Source: JADLHS01 sp036274115 (GTDB lineage Bacteria > Verrucomicrobiota > Verrucomicrobiia > Limisphaerales > JADLHS01). Taken from it: a DNA stretch of 15,739 nt. Shown here piece by piece: positions 6,513 through 12,645 of this stretch. The DNA is taken from NCBI GenBank assembly GCA_036274115.1, contig DASUGI010000054.1, positions 1 to 15,739 on the forward strand. The letters are read 5' to 3'. Each line of letters begins with the position of its first letter. The stretch's first letter is position 1. The notes below the pieces were generated by a model that was not told the DNA's origin, did not search any database, and saw only the letters and a list, made by a program, of their open reading frames with translations. Made by a program: the position numbers and the translations under genes.

Positions 6513-8318
6513 TCAGCCTTTGAGTCGCACGTGCTCTTCATCGTGCAACCGCGCTCGTGCCGACAGAATTGCCGTGCGACCGAGATAACCCACAAGACAA
6601 GTGGGATCATCTCGATCCACAACGGGCAGGCGGCCGATGTTGTTTTGCAGCATTTTCGCCAATGCCTGGTGCAGCGGTTCATCTGGATATGTCACGATCA
6701 ACTCTGTGCAGCCGGCTTCGGCAACCGTCAAGTCGCGCCGCGCCGGATCGCGCAAGACCCGGACGACATCGCCGCGGGTAATGATGCCGGTCAATCGTTG
6801 TTGCTCATCAACGATCAGCGTGCCTTGGCGGCGCGAGAGCACCGGATCGTTTTGCGCGATGCGATCGGAGAGTTCCGACACTTTGAGCGTGTTCAACACC
6901 GTGGGCGGGTTCGGGTCCATAACTTCGCGCACCCGCATCAACTCGAATAAATCCACGGCGTACTCGCGCGTGATGTGATGTCCCCGCCGCGCCAACTTTT
7001 CCGTCAGGATGGATCGGCGCATTAACAACACCGTGACACCCAGGGCGGTGACGCTGCCAATTAACCCCACGGGAAGTGTGTTGAAGTCATGGGTCAATTC
7101 CACCGCAAAGATCGTCGCCGTTAGTGGGGAGCGCATCGTGCCGCCCATCATCGCTGCCATGCCAACCATGGCCCATAACCCGGCATCCCCAACCGGTATC
7201 CATTGGGCCGCGACGGCGCCCAGCGCACCGCCCATGATTAATAACGGGGCCAACACCCCGCCCGAAGTGCCCGACCCCAGCGCTACGGACCACACAACCG
7301 CTTTGATCAACATAAGCCCGATTAGTGCAGCGCCGATCATGTCGCCACGCAGCAAGCCGTGGATCGTATCATAGCCCACACCGAGCACGCGCGGTTCAAT
7401 GATTCCTCCCAACCCGATTACCACCGCGCCAAGCGCGGGCCACCACATCCAATGGAACGGGAGTTTCTGGAACAAATCTTCGCAGGCATAAACCAGATTG
7501 GTCAGTGCTCCCGAACCAAAACCCGCCAGGATACCCACGATCGCGGCACAGAGGAGTTCAGTGGCTGACATGGCGCCATGCACTGGAATGGGGAAGATCG
7601 GCCCCGCTCCCAACAACGGTACGCGCATGGCAGCAGCGACGATCGCTGCCACCGTCACCGGGATGAAACTGCGTGGCTTCCATTCAAACAAAAGTAATTC
7701 CACGGCAAGCAACACGGCGGCGACTGGTGTGGCAAACACGGCGGACATGCCAGCCGCCGCGCCCGCGACAAGCAAGGTCTTGCGCTCGGCCGCGGTCAGA
7801 TGAAATTGCTGCGCGAAAATTGAACCGAACGCGCCACCGGTCATGATGATGGGACCTTCCGCACCGAACGGCCCACCCGTGCCGATGGAAATGGCGGCCG
7901 AGATGGGTTTAAGAATGGCAACCTTTGGCTGAATCCTGCTGCGACCCAGAAGAATGGCTTCAAGCGCTTCGGGGATTCCATGTCCCCGGATCTTCTCCGA
8001 ACCATAGCGCGCCATCAGGCCGATGATGAGCGCACCCACGACCGGCACGAGAATGACCCATAGTCCCAAATGGTTATCTTGCGGCACTGCCGGGCTTGCG
8101 GAGAAGCGTTGAAAGAATGCCAGGTTGGTGATCGTGGCAATCAGCCAGAGCAACGCGTACGCGACCAGCGAACTGATGACACCAACAACCACCGCCATCC
8201 CCGATAACAGCAACACGCGGCGGTCCGTGCTGAAATCCGCCAGGGCCGCTTCGGCTGGCGCTTTGTCGGTTACTAATGCGTCGTCCAACGTTGAGGAGTC
8301 AGAATTTGATTGCAACAT
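6513..8318 (-). CDS. ClC-family anion channel/antiporter with two CBS domains
   Basis: This 601-residue membrane protein moves chloride or a related anion across the inner membrane. The transmembrane ClC core spans about 33-435. It contains the three filter motifs as GHGIPE (112-117), GAEGP (152-156) with the gating glutamate Glu154, and GGVLAP (353-358). Glu212, in FEWKP, aligns by eye with the inner proton glutamate of the E. coli ClC (Glu203), which favours an anion/proton antiporter. The C-terminal part carries two CBS domains (about 464-525 and 528-588), which usually bind adenine nucleotides and regulate gating. The frame is open 321 bases further upstream into the divergent marR gene; I start at the ATG at 8318, just outside the operator. 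Oddities are His in place of the filter Ser and Leu438 where a Tyr is expected. The predicted promoter leaves only a few bases of leader, so translation may be nearly leaderless. Confidence 0.93.
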   Translation of the reverse strand: MLQSNSDSSTLDDALVTDKAPAEAALADFSTDRRVLLLSGMAVVVGVISSLVAYALLWLIATITNLAFFQRFSASPAVPQDNHLGLWVILVPVVGALIIGLMARYGSEKIRGHGIPEALEAILLGRSRIQPKVAILKPISAAISIGTGGPFGAEGPIIMTGGAFGSIFAQQFHLTAAERKTLLVAGAAAGMSAVFATPVAAVLLAVELLLFEWKPRSFIPVTVAAIVAAAMRVPLLGAGPIFPIPVHGAMSATELLCAAIVGILAGFGSGALTNLVYACEDLFQKLPFHWMWWPALGAVVIGLGGIIEPRVLGVGYDTIHGLLRGDMIGAALIGLMLIKAVVWSVALGSGTSGGVLAPLLIMGGALGAVAAQWIPVGDAGLWAMVGMAAMMGGTMRSPLTATIFAVELTHDFNTLPVGLIGSVTALGVTVLLMRRSILTEKLARRGHHITREYAVDLFELMRVREVMDPNPPTVLNTLKVSELSDRIAQNDPVLSRRQGTLIVDEQQRLTGIITRGDVVRVLRDPARRDLTVAEAGCTELIVTYPDEPLHQALAKMLQNNIGRLPVVDRDDPTCLVGYLGRTAILSARARLHDEEHVRLKG

Positions 8319-8338
8319 CGAGCCGGCGAAAGTATATC
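8310..8338 (+). promoter_or_regulatory. Predicted promoter of the marR gene
   Basis: TTGCAA (8310-8315) and TATATC (8333-8338) are separated by exactly 17 bases and each matches the sigma-70 consensus at 4 of 6 positions. The -10 box is the left arm of the inverted repeat, so a protein bound there would block transcription. The expected leader is about 50 bases. Confidence 0.45.
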
Positions 8339-8357
8339 GCTCTACGATATAAGTCAA
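8331..8357 (-). promoter_or_regulatory. Predicted promoter of the ClC gene
   Basis: On the - strand TTGACT (8357-8352) and TATACT (8336-8331) resemble sigma-70 -35 and -10 boxes, separated by 15 bases. The spacing is short but the -10 box matches 5 of 6 positions. The start codon at 8318 lies 12 bases beyond the -10 box, giving a leader of only a few bases. The inverted repeat fills the space between the two boxes. Confidence 0.5.
8333..8351. promoter_or_regulatory. Perfect inverted repeat, probable MarR operator
   Basis: TATATCG (8333-8339) and CGATATA (8345-8351) are perfect reverse complements separated by CTCTA. The 19-bp length is typical of an operator bound by a dimeric winged-helix MarR protein. 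It lies in the 75-bp gap between the divergent ClC and marR genes, between the boxes of one predicted promoter and over the -10 box of the other. Control of both genes by the adjacent regulator is an inference from position and symmetry. Confidence 0.75.
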
Positions 8358-8393
8358 ATTCGCGGTTCCACGCGTGAACTCGGGACCAAACAA

Positions 8394-8825
8394 ATGTCGA
8401 CCGGCAAGCCGCTCACCAAAGCCGAATATGAAATGCTGGCGGCGCTGCGCTTTGCGTTGCGCCAGTTCCTCCGTTTTAGCGAAGAGGCCGCCCAGGCCGC
8501 GCATCTCACTCCCCAACAGCACCAGGCACTGCTCGCCATCAAGGGCTTTCCAGGGCGTGACACCGTTACGGTCAGCGAACTCGCGGAAAGGCTGCAATTG
8601 CGGCATCACACCGCGGTGGAGCTGATCGATCGTTTGCAAAATGAATTATTGGTGAAGCGCAAGCCCCACGAATCCGATGGCCGGAAAGTGGTGATTGGTC
8701 TGACCGCCCGCGGTGAACAAGTGCTCGAGAAGTTGTCCGAAGCCCATCGCGAACAGTTACGCCGCATCGGCCCGCAACTTTCCCGTTTGCTCAACGAATT
8801 GAATGGGAGTGCGGGAACGAACTGA
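8394..8825 (+). CDS. MarR-family transcriptional regulator
   Basis: This 143-residue protein is a winged helix-turn-helix DNA-binding repressor. Helical dimerisation segments flank the core at residues 7-35 and about 105-137. The helix-turn-helix covers about 59-84 (VSELAERLQLRHHTAVELIDRL), and the wing about 85-105 includes the typical SDGRKVVIGLTARG stretch. The LTPQQHQALLAI segment at 38-49 is normal for the family. I start at the ATG at 8394; the open frame begins 84 bases earlier, but that extension would overlap the operator and the ClC start region and looks unlike MarR. A weak CGGGA lies about 10 bases before the start. The gene is divergent from the ClC gene across a perfect palindrome, so it most likely represses itself and ClC. 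Its effector is unknown; phenolics or other small anions are possible but cannot be seen here. Confidence 0.92.
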   Translation: MSTGKPLTKAEYEMLAALRFALRQFLRFSEEAAQAAHLTPQQHQALLAIKGFPGRDTVTVSELAERLQLRHHTAVELIDRLQNELLVKRKPHESDGRKVVIGLTARGEQVLEKLSEAHREQLRRIGPQLSRLLNELNGSAGTN

Positions 8826-8842
8826 CCGTCCGCCTCGGGCTC

Positions 8843-10246
8843 TCAATCGCCGTCGCGCGCCGCACGCCTGTTTGGCGGAACCGCTTCAAACGCCCCGATA
8901 GAGGGTGGATTTGAGTAGCAATGCCCTTGCTGGTCTGCCTGTACTCCAGACAAAAGCTTCCCCTTGCTAATTGCCGGGCTGTTGGTCGCCACCGAAAAAT
9001 CCTGTTTGTCCGGATTCATGAGGAGCGGATTCAGGCCATACACCCCGTCGGTCTCGGTCGAGAGCAGGACGGGTTTCGATCGCGCCGGTTGATCGAAGGC
9101 ATACCAGAGGTTGTTGGCAAACGTGAACGAGGTTGCGTCCGTGTTGGGGCCATTGTTGACGTGCGTGCTGAGTTTGCCGCGCTCGTAATAAACGAGGTTG
9201 TTGACGAACTGATTGCTGCGGCACGGCAAAAATGTGTAGCCGCCGCGGGAAACCGTTTCTTGCAGAATGCGTAGCACCCAGCGCTGCGGCTTGACGATGG
9301 TGTTGTTCGCAACCAACGAATTGACCGCGCCAACAAAAGCAACGGCTGCATCGGACGCATAGATGACATTGGCAACCACACGAATGTTCCGGGCCTCTAC
9401 ATTGGGCGCATTGGTGGTGAGCGGCGGACGAAAGAATGGGAAGCCGGTCGAACCGCCAAGGTTGATGGCTCGGGCGCCGCCGTTAATGATGTGATTGGCG
9501 CGAATTTCAATGTCTTCGCTGCCGCCCTTGCATTGAATGGCATTGCTGCCAGCGTCGACAAACGTGCAGCGTGCGATCACTCCGCCATGACAACCCACGT
9601 GATCGATCCCGCTGCCGCCCCGGCTCATTCGGACAAACACGCAATCGAGTACGAAGTAATCGTTCACGCCCGAGAGCTTTAGTCCGTCATTGTTGTGACC
9701 GGTGCCGATGTCTTCGAGGCGAAGGTTGCGAAAAATCACGTGGCGCGTAGCGTTGCTGTTTGCGTACTCGCCGCCGTCATCGCAGTTGATGCCGTTGGCC
9801 GAGGCGCCGCGCACGTCAAGATTCTCCAGGATCACGTAACGGATGTTTGAAAGCTGAATCGCCGTCGCCCCGCCTTGGATTACCGGTCGTGCCTGACCCG
9901 GTACACCACCAATCCAGATGGGTGCGTCCGGCGTTCCCGCAAGATTCCCCACCAGGTTATTTGGAATATGATTGCCTGGCAAAAGGCGAATCGCGTCGCC
10001 CGGTTGAACCGCCTCCAGTGCACGGCTGATGGTTTGATAGGGATTTGCCGGCGTGCCATTGCCGGTGGAGTTATTGCCCGCCGGCGAAACAAAGATCTCG
10101 CGCAAAGGCTGTTTGCGATCGGCGAAGGTCCGAATTGGATCGCAGGAATTCGTTACCTGGCACTCACCGGTTATCACCAGGAGAATCAATGCCGTCAGCA
10201 GGATGGCTTGCCGCACGGTGCCAGTTTGGAGGAAAGGGCCGAGCAT
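8843..10246 (-). CDS. Secreted right-handed beta-helix protein
   Basis: This 467-residue protein has an N-terminal signal peptide (hydrophobic AILLTALILLVITG, about residues 14-27). The segment IFVSPAGNNSTGNGTPANPY followed by AVQPGDAIRLLPGNH is the start motif of pectate-lyase-like or DUF1565 beta-helix proteins. The middle (about 120-350) consists of repeated short strands with Asn and Gly turns (for example VILENLDVRGASANGI, VIARCTFVDAGSNAI and IEIRANHIINGGARAI), which form the coils of a parallel beta-helix. The end has the usual NPLLMNPDKQDFSVATNSPAI and IGAFEAVP motifs. Such proteins often bind or cleave polysaccharides; I cannot identify a catalytic site, so enzymatic activity is undecided. 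Several Cys residues could form disulfides outside the cytoplasm. It is convergent with marR (17 bp) and divergent from the hcp-like genes. Confidence 0.88.
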   Translation of the reverse strand: MLGPFLQTGTVRQAILLTALILLVITGECQVTNSCDPIRTFADRKQPLREIFVSPAGNNSTGNGTPANPYQTISRALEAVQPGDAIRLLPGNHIPNNLVGNLAGTPDAPIWIGGVPGQARPVIQGGATAIQLSNIRYVILENLDVRGASANGINCDDGGEYANSNATRHVIFRNLRLEDIGTGHNNDGLKLSGVNDYFVLDCVFVRMSRGGSGIDHVGCHGGVIARCTFVDAGSNAIQCKGGSEDIEIRANHIINGGARAINLGGSTGFPFFRPPLTTNAPNVEARNIRVVANVIYASDAAVAFVGAVNSLVANNTIVKPQRWVLRILQETVSRGGYTFLPCRSNQFVNNLVYYERGKLSTHVNNGPNTDATSFTFANNLWYAFDQPARSKPVLLSTETDGVYGLNPLLMNPDKQDFSVATNSPAISKGKLLSGVQADQQGHCYSNPPSIGAFEAVPPNRRAARDGD

Positions 10247-10434
10247 GGCCAGTTGGATATCGAGAGCGTCTCAACGCTACCAAGCGGCTGCGACCCAATG
10301 AATTCCGCCGTCCAGGGAAATCTCAGTAACCTCGTCGCCCGCTTTCTTATTTGTTCTATGGAAAGCCTCTGATGGGCTGTCCGCCAACGACAATGAACCG
10401 CGGTTTTGAATCCGCATAACTGAGAATTGAAGAA
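10247..10434. other. Divergent intergenic region, beta-helix and hcp-like genes
   Basis: This 188-bp gap lies between two divergent starts and must contain at least one promoter. I see no clear sigma-70 pair, no strong palindrome and no Shine-Dalgarno sequence; a short AT-rich stretch near 10346-10360 is the only deviation from the surrounding base composition. Confidence 0.4.
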
Positions 10435-10956
10435 ATGAAACGATCACTACTCCTTGCCCTGCTGGTGCCCGTGGTGTTGGCCAGCCCGGTTCACGCTGCC
10501 CACGATATGTTCCTCAAACTCGATGGGATCAAAGGTGAAAGTAAAGACAATAGACACCGGGACGAAATCGAAGTCCTCTCGTTCAGTTGGGGCATGACCA
10601 ACACGCCGGTGATGGGAGGAGGAGGTGCCACCGGCAAAGTGTCCTTTCACGATATTTCAGTGGTTGCCAGGCTCAGCAAGGCGTCTCCGCAATTGCTGGC
10701 CGCCTGCGCGGGCGGCACGAATATCGTTTCCGCCACGCTCTACGTGCGCGACTCCGCAACGAGCACCAATGATTATTACCAGATCAAACTGGAAAACATG
10801 CAGATCAGCTCGCTCAAACAATCCAGCGTTACGACCGCCGCGAGCAGCGATGACCGGCCAACTGAGGAAGTCGCGTTTTATTTCTCCAAGATCACGGCGA
10901 CTTACACCGAGGAAGACGGGACCGTGACCACCGGCACGGCAGTCAAGTCTCCCTAG
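10435..10956 (+). CDS. Hcp-family protein with Sec signal peptide
   Basis: This 173-residue protein belongs to the Hcp (type VI secretion tube) fold family, PF05638. After a signal peptide (LLLALLVPVVLASPVHA, cut near residue 21) comes DMFLKLDGIKGESKD, then HRDEIEVLSFSWG (42-53), GKVSFHDISVVARLSKASPQLL, a YVRD segment, YYQIKLENMQISSL, and a C-terminal VAFYFSKITATYTEEDG. These are the main landmarks of Hcp in the right order and spacing. Classical Hcp forms hexameric rings and leaves the cytoplasm through the type VI apparatus without a signal peptide. Here the Sec signal indicates periplasmic or extracellular delivery by another route. No tss gene is nearby. The next gene, 20 bp downstream, is a diverged relative, so the two are probably one operon. 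The role may be a secreted ring or tube subunit; this is inference. Confidence 0.9.
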   Translation: MKRSLLLALLVPVVLASPVHAAHDMFLKLDGIKGESKDNRHRDEIEVLSFSWGMTNTPVMGGGGATGKVSFHDISVVARLSKASPQLLAACAGGTNIVSATLYVRDSATSTNDYYQIKLENMQISSLKQSSVTTAASSDDRPTEEVAFYFSKITATYTEEDGTVTTGTAVKSP

Positions 10957-10976
10957 GTCCACAACCTGGCTGCGTT

Positions 10977-11720
10977 ATGACTGCCAAATCATCCTGCAGT
11001 TGCCGGGGCGCGCTGCTCGGACTGCTTTTGTTCTTCGCGGCAAATCAAAGCCGCGCTGACGGGTGGTTCTTGAGAATCGACAACGAACTGAACTGGATTC
11101 CCATCCAGACCGCCGGCGTGCTCGCGGGTCGCCCCTTGAACCCGACCAATCAAACGCTGGGCGGGCCCGCTTTTGATTTTGAGATTCGCAAGGCGCTGGA
11201 CCGCGCCTCGCCGTTGCTGCTCCAGAAATGCGCCCTGAGTCAACCGCTCAATCGCGTGACGCTGGCCTACATCCTGACCAAGCCTCAAGCCACGCAATAC
11301 CGGTTCACGCTTACGAACGTGTTCGTTTCATCCTTCAACCAGGGTGCGTCGTCCGACTCCTCGGAACCGGAAACGATTCACATCAGGTTTGATAAACTGG
11401 AATTGGCTTGGTTTGACCTGGCCCCGAATGGCGGCACCGCCGGCGGATTGACTGCCTGGCTCAATCAACCGACTGGCGAAGGCGGTTTGAAGTCCCGACC
11501 TCCTTTCCTGGTTACGCTCACCCAACTCCGAGGCGGTCCGGGCGTGCAGGTCAGTTGGCCCGCCCAGGCTGGACATCGTTATCAAATTCTTACGCGCTCA
11601 ACGCTGGATGGTCCGTGGACCAGACTCGCGGAAACTACCGCAACGGTGGATGGGCCGATGAGTCAGGTTTTGTCGAATGACCTTCCGTCGCTCTTCTTGC
11701 GGGTGGAGGAGATTGATTAG
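10977..11720 (+). CDS. Diverged Hcp-like exported protein with C-terminal beta-sandwich-like domain
   Basis: This 247-residue protein has a signal peptide (ALLGLLLFFAANQSRA, cut before DGWFLRID). Residues 28-147 follow the Hcp layout: WFLRIDNELNWIPIQ in the place of 'MFLKLDGIKGE', FDFEIRKALDRASPLLLQKCAL for the 'ISV.ARLSKASPQLL' helix, then YRFTLTNVFVSSF and IHIRFDKLELAWFDLAP. The family resemblance comes from pattern and context and is weaker than for the gene 20 bp upstream. After a Gly-rich linker, residues about 178-247 (VTLTQLRGGPGVQVSWPAQ, HRYQILTRSTLDGPWTRLAET, LFLRVEE) form the small beta domain common at the ends of secreted verrucomicrobial proteins. The pair thus consists of a bare Hcp ring protein and a capped, fused variant. 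It may be an adaptor or capping subunit, by inference. Confidence 0.72.
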   Translation: MTAKSSCSCRGALLGLLLFFAANQSRADGWFLRIDNELNWIPIQTAGVLAGRPLNPTNQTLGGPAFDFEIRKALDRASPLLLQKCALSQPLNRVTLAYILTKPQATQYRFTLTNVFVSSFNQGASSDSSEPETIHIRFDKLELAWFDLAPNGGTAGGLTAWLNQPTGEGGLKSRPPFLVTLTQLRGGPGVQVSWPAQAGHRYQILTRSTLDGPWTRLAETTATVDGPMSQVLSNDLPSLFLRVEEID

Positions 11721-11751
11721 CATAACCACGCTGGGGGTTGCCGGAACGCGT

Positions 11752-11784
11752 AGGACCAGGCGTCGCGCGCGTCGCGCCTGTCTC
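11752..11784 (+). repeat. REP-like palindrome, left copy
   Basis: CAGGCG (11757-11762) and CGCCTG (11775-11780) form a hairpin around an alternating GC loop region. The 33-base stretch is nearly the reverse complement of 11876-11906, differing by two single-base insertions. It starts 31 bases after the stop of the second hcp-like gene. Confidence 0.7.
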
Positions 11785-11845
11785 CATTTTTCGGGTCACC
11801 GCACCAAATCCCGCAGGCCGCGAGACAGTTGGTTCGTTTCCTCAA

Positions 11846-11868
11846 GTCCGCCCAAGCGGGAACTTTTT
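11846..11868 (+). terminator. Weak hairpin with T run
   Basis: GTCCGC (11846-11851) can pair with the GCGGGAAC stretch ending at 11863, with a bulge, and is followed by TTTTT (11864-11868). It could end transcription of the hcp-like pair. The stem is short and imperfect. Confidence 0.3.
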
Positions 11869-11875
11869 CAAATCA

Positions 11876-11906
11876 GAGACAGGCGCGACGGCGCGACGCC
11901 TGTCCT
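11876..11906 (-). repeat. REP-like palindrome, right inverted copy
   Basis: GACAGGCG (11878-11885) and CGCCTGTC (11897-11904) form a strong 8-bp stem. This copy is inverted relative to 11752-11784, with 91 bases between the two. Together they form a REP-doublet arrangement between two convergent genes. Confidence 0.72.
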
Positions 11907-11925
11907 GCGGACTTGCGATGCGGAC

Positions 11926-12645
11926 CTATTTGTTCAATTCGCGGAGGAACGCGTCCACGCGTTGCGGACCGGTGCGACTCCGATCCGCTTCCGGGTTTGC
12001 GTCCGCGAACCGCAACGCCTCGATCAGCGGCATCCACTCCACTTCGCCGGTGGAAGAAACACTTTGGGAGAACACGGCCCAGACCCGGATGGGCACGGCG
12101 ACCTGTCGCACTTCTCCGCTGCCGAGTTTCGCGCACGCGGCAGGCGGGGAGGTCACTTGATATTCGCGACAGACCAAAGGCCGATTCGCGTGAATCGAGC
12201 AGGATTCGTCTTCCAGGAATGGACAGGCGACGCCCTGACGAAAGTAAGCCAGTCCGTACTCACGGTACGCATCCTTGTCGGTAGTAGCCGGTGTTTTGTC
12301 TAAAAGACCCGCGGCTTCCATTCGGGACAAGGCATCGGCAAATCGCTGGCGCACGGCTGCCGCGCGTTGCGGAGGCAGCGCCGCGACGAGTGCCGCAAGC
12401 GCCCGCGCTTCCGTCGGCGAAATGGGGACCAGTTGCCGACAACACGCACCGCAGCCCTTGGCGCACGAAATCTTGAAACCCGCGCGATGGGCCCGAGCTT
12501 CACCCAAAGCCGCCACCGCATTTGCCAGTTCCCGCGCGCCCGGCAGCAATGCGTCCGGAGTGCAGGCTTCCTTGGGCACGGTGAACTTGAGTTCGACCAC
12601 GTCTTCGCCAATCCGGACCCGCCCCGTGCCGGTGATCGTTTTCAT
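11926..12645 (-). CDS. YkgJ-family cysteine-cluster protein
   Basis: This 239-residue protein carries the cysteine pattern of the YkgJ (PF03692) family: Cys61, Cys65, Cys68 and Cys69 (CAKGCGACC), then Cys141 (ACPFL), Cys149 (SCSIH) and Cys159 in NRPLVCREY. The second group 'CPFL.....C.IH..RP..CR.Y' is diagnostic. The cluster is thought to bind zinc or an iron-sulphur centre; the exact metal and reaction are unsettled. No signal peptide is present, so it is cytoplasmic. The N-terminal 60 residues and the C-terminal 65 residues beyond the cluster are not recognised. Its ATG overlaps the stop of the S46 peptidase gene by 4 bases, so the two are translated together. Whether it helps the peptidase, which is exported, or is merely co-transcribed is not clear. 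Confidence 0.88.
   Translation of the reverse strand: MKTITGTGRVRIGEDVVELKFTVPKEACTPDALLPGARELANAVAALGEARAHRAGFKISCAKGCGACCRQLVPISPTEARALAALVAALPPQRAAAVRQRFADALSRMEAAGLLDKTPATTDKDAYREYGLAYFRQGVACPFLEDESCSIHANRPLVCREYQVTSPPAACAKLGSGEVRQVAVPIRVWAVFSQSVSSTGEVEWMPLIEALRFADANPEADRSRTGPQRVDAFLRELNK

Noticed and set aside
8310..8393. Earlier start for marR at 8310
   Set aside because: It would overlap the ClC start and the operator, and the extra 28 residues do not resemble the MarR N-terminus.
8319..8639. N-terminal extension of the ClC gene by 107 codons
   Set aside because: It runs antisense through marR and the operator and has no similarity to ClC proteins; the ATG at 8318 fits the predicted promoter.
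8843..10246. Beta-helix protein as a lipoprotein
   Set aside because: A Cys follows the signal hydrophobic stretch, but the preceding residue is Glu (TGEC), which does not fit a lipobox.
10435..11720. A type VI secretion locus
   Set aside because: Only Hcp-fold proteins are present, both with Sec signals; no sheath, baseplate, VgrG or ClpV gene is in the window.
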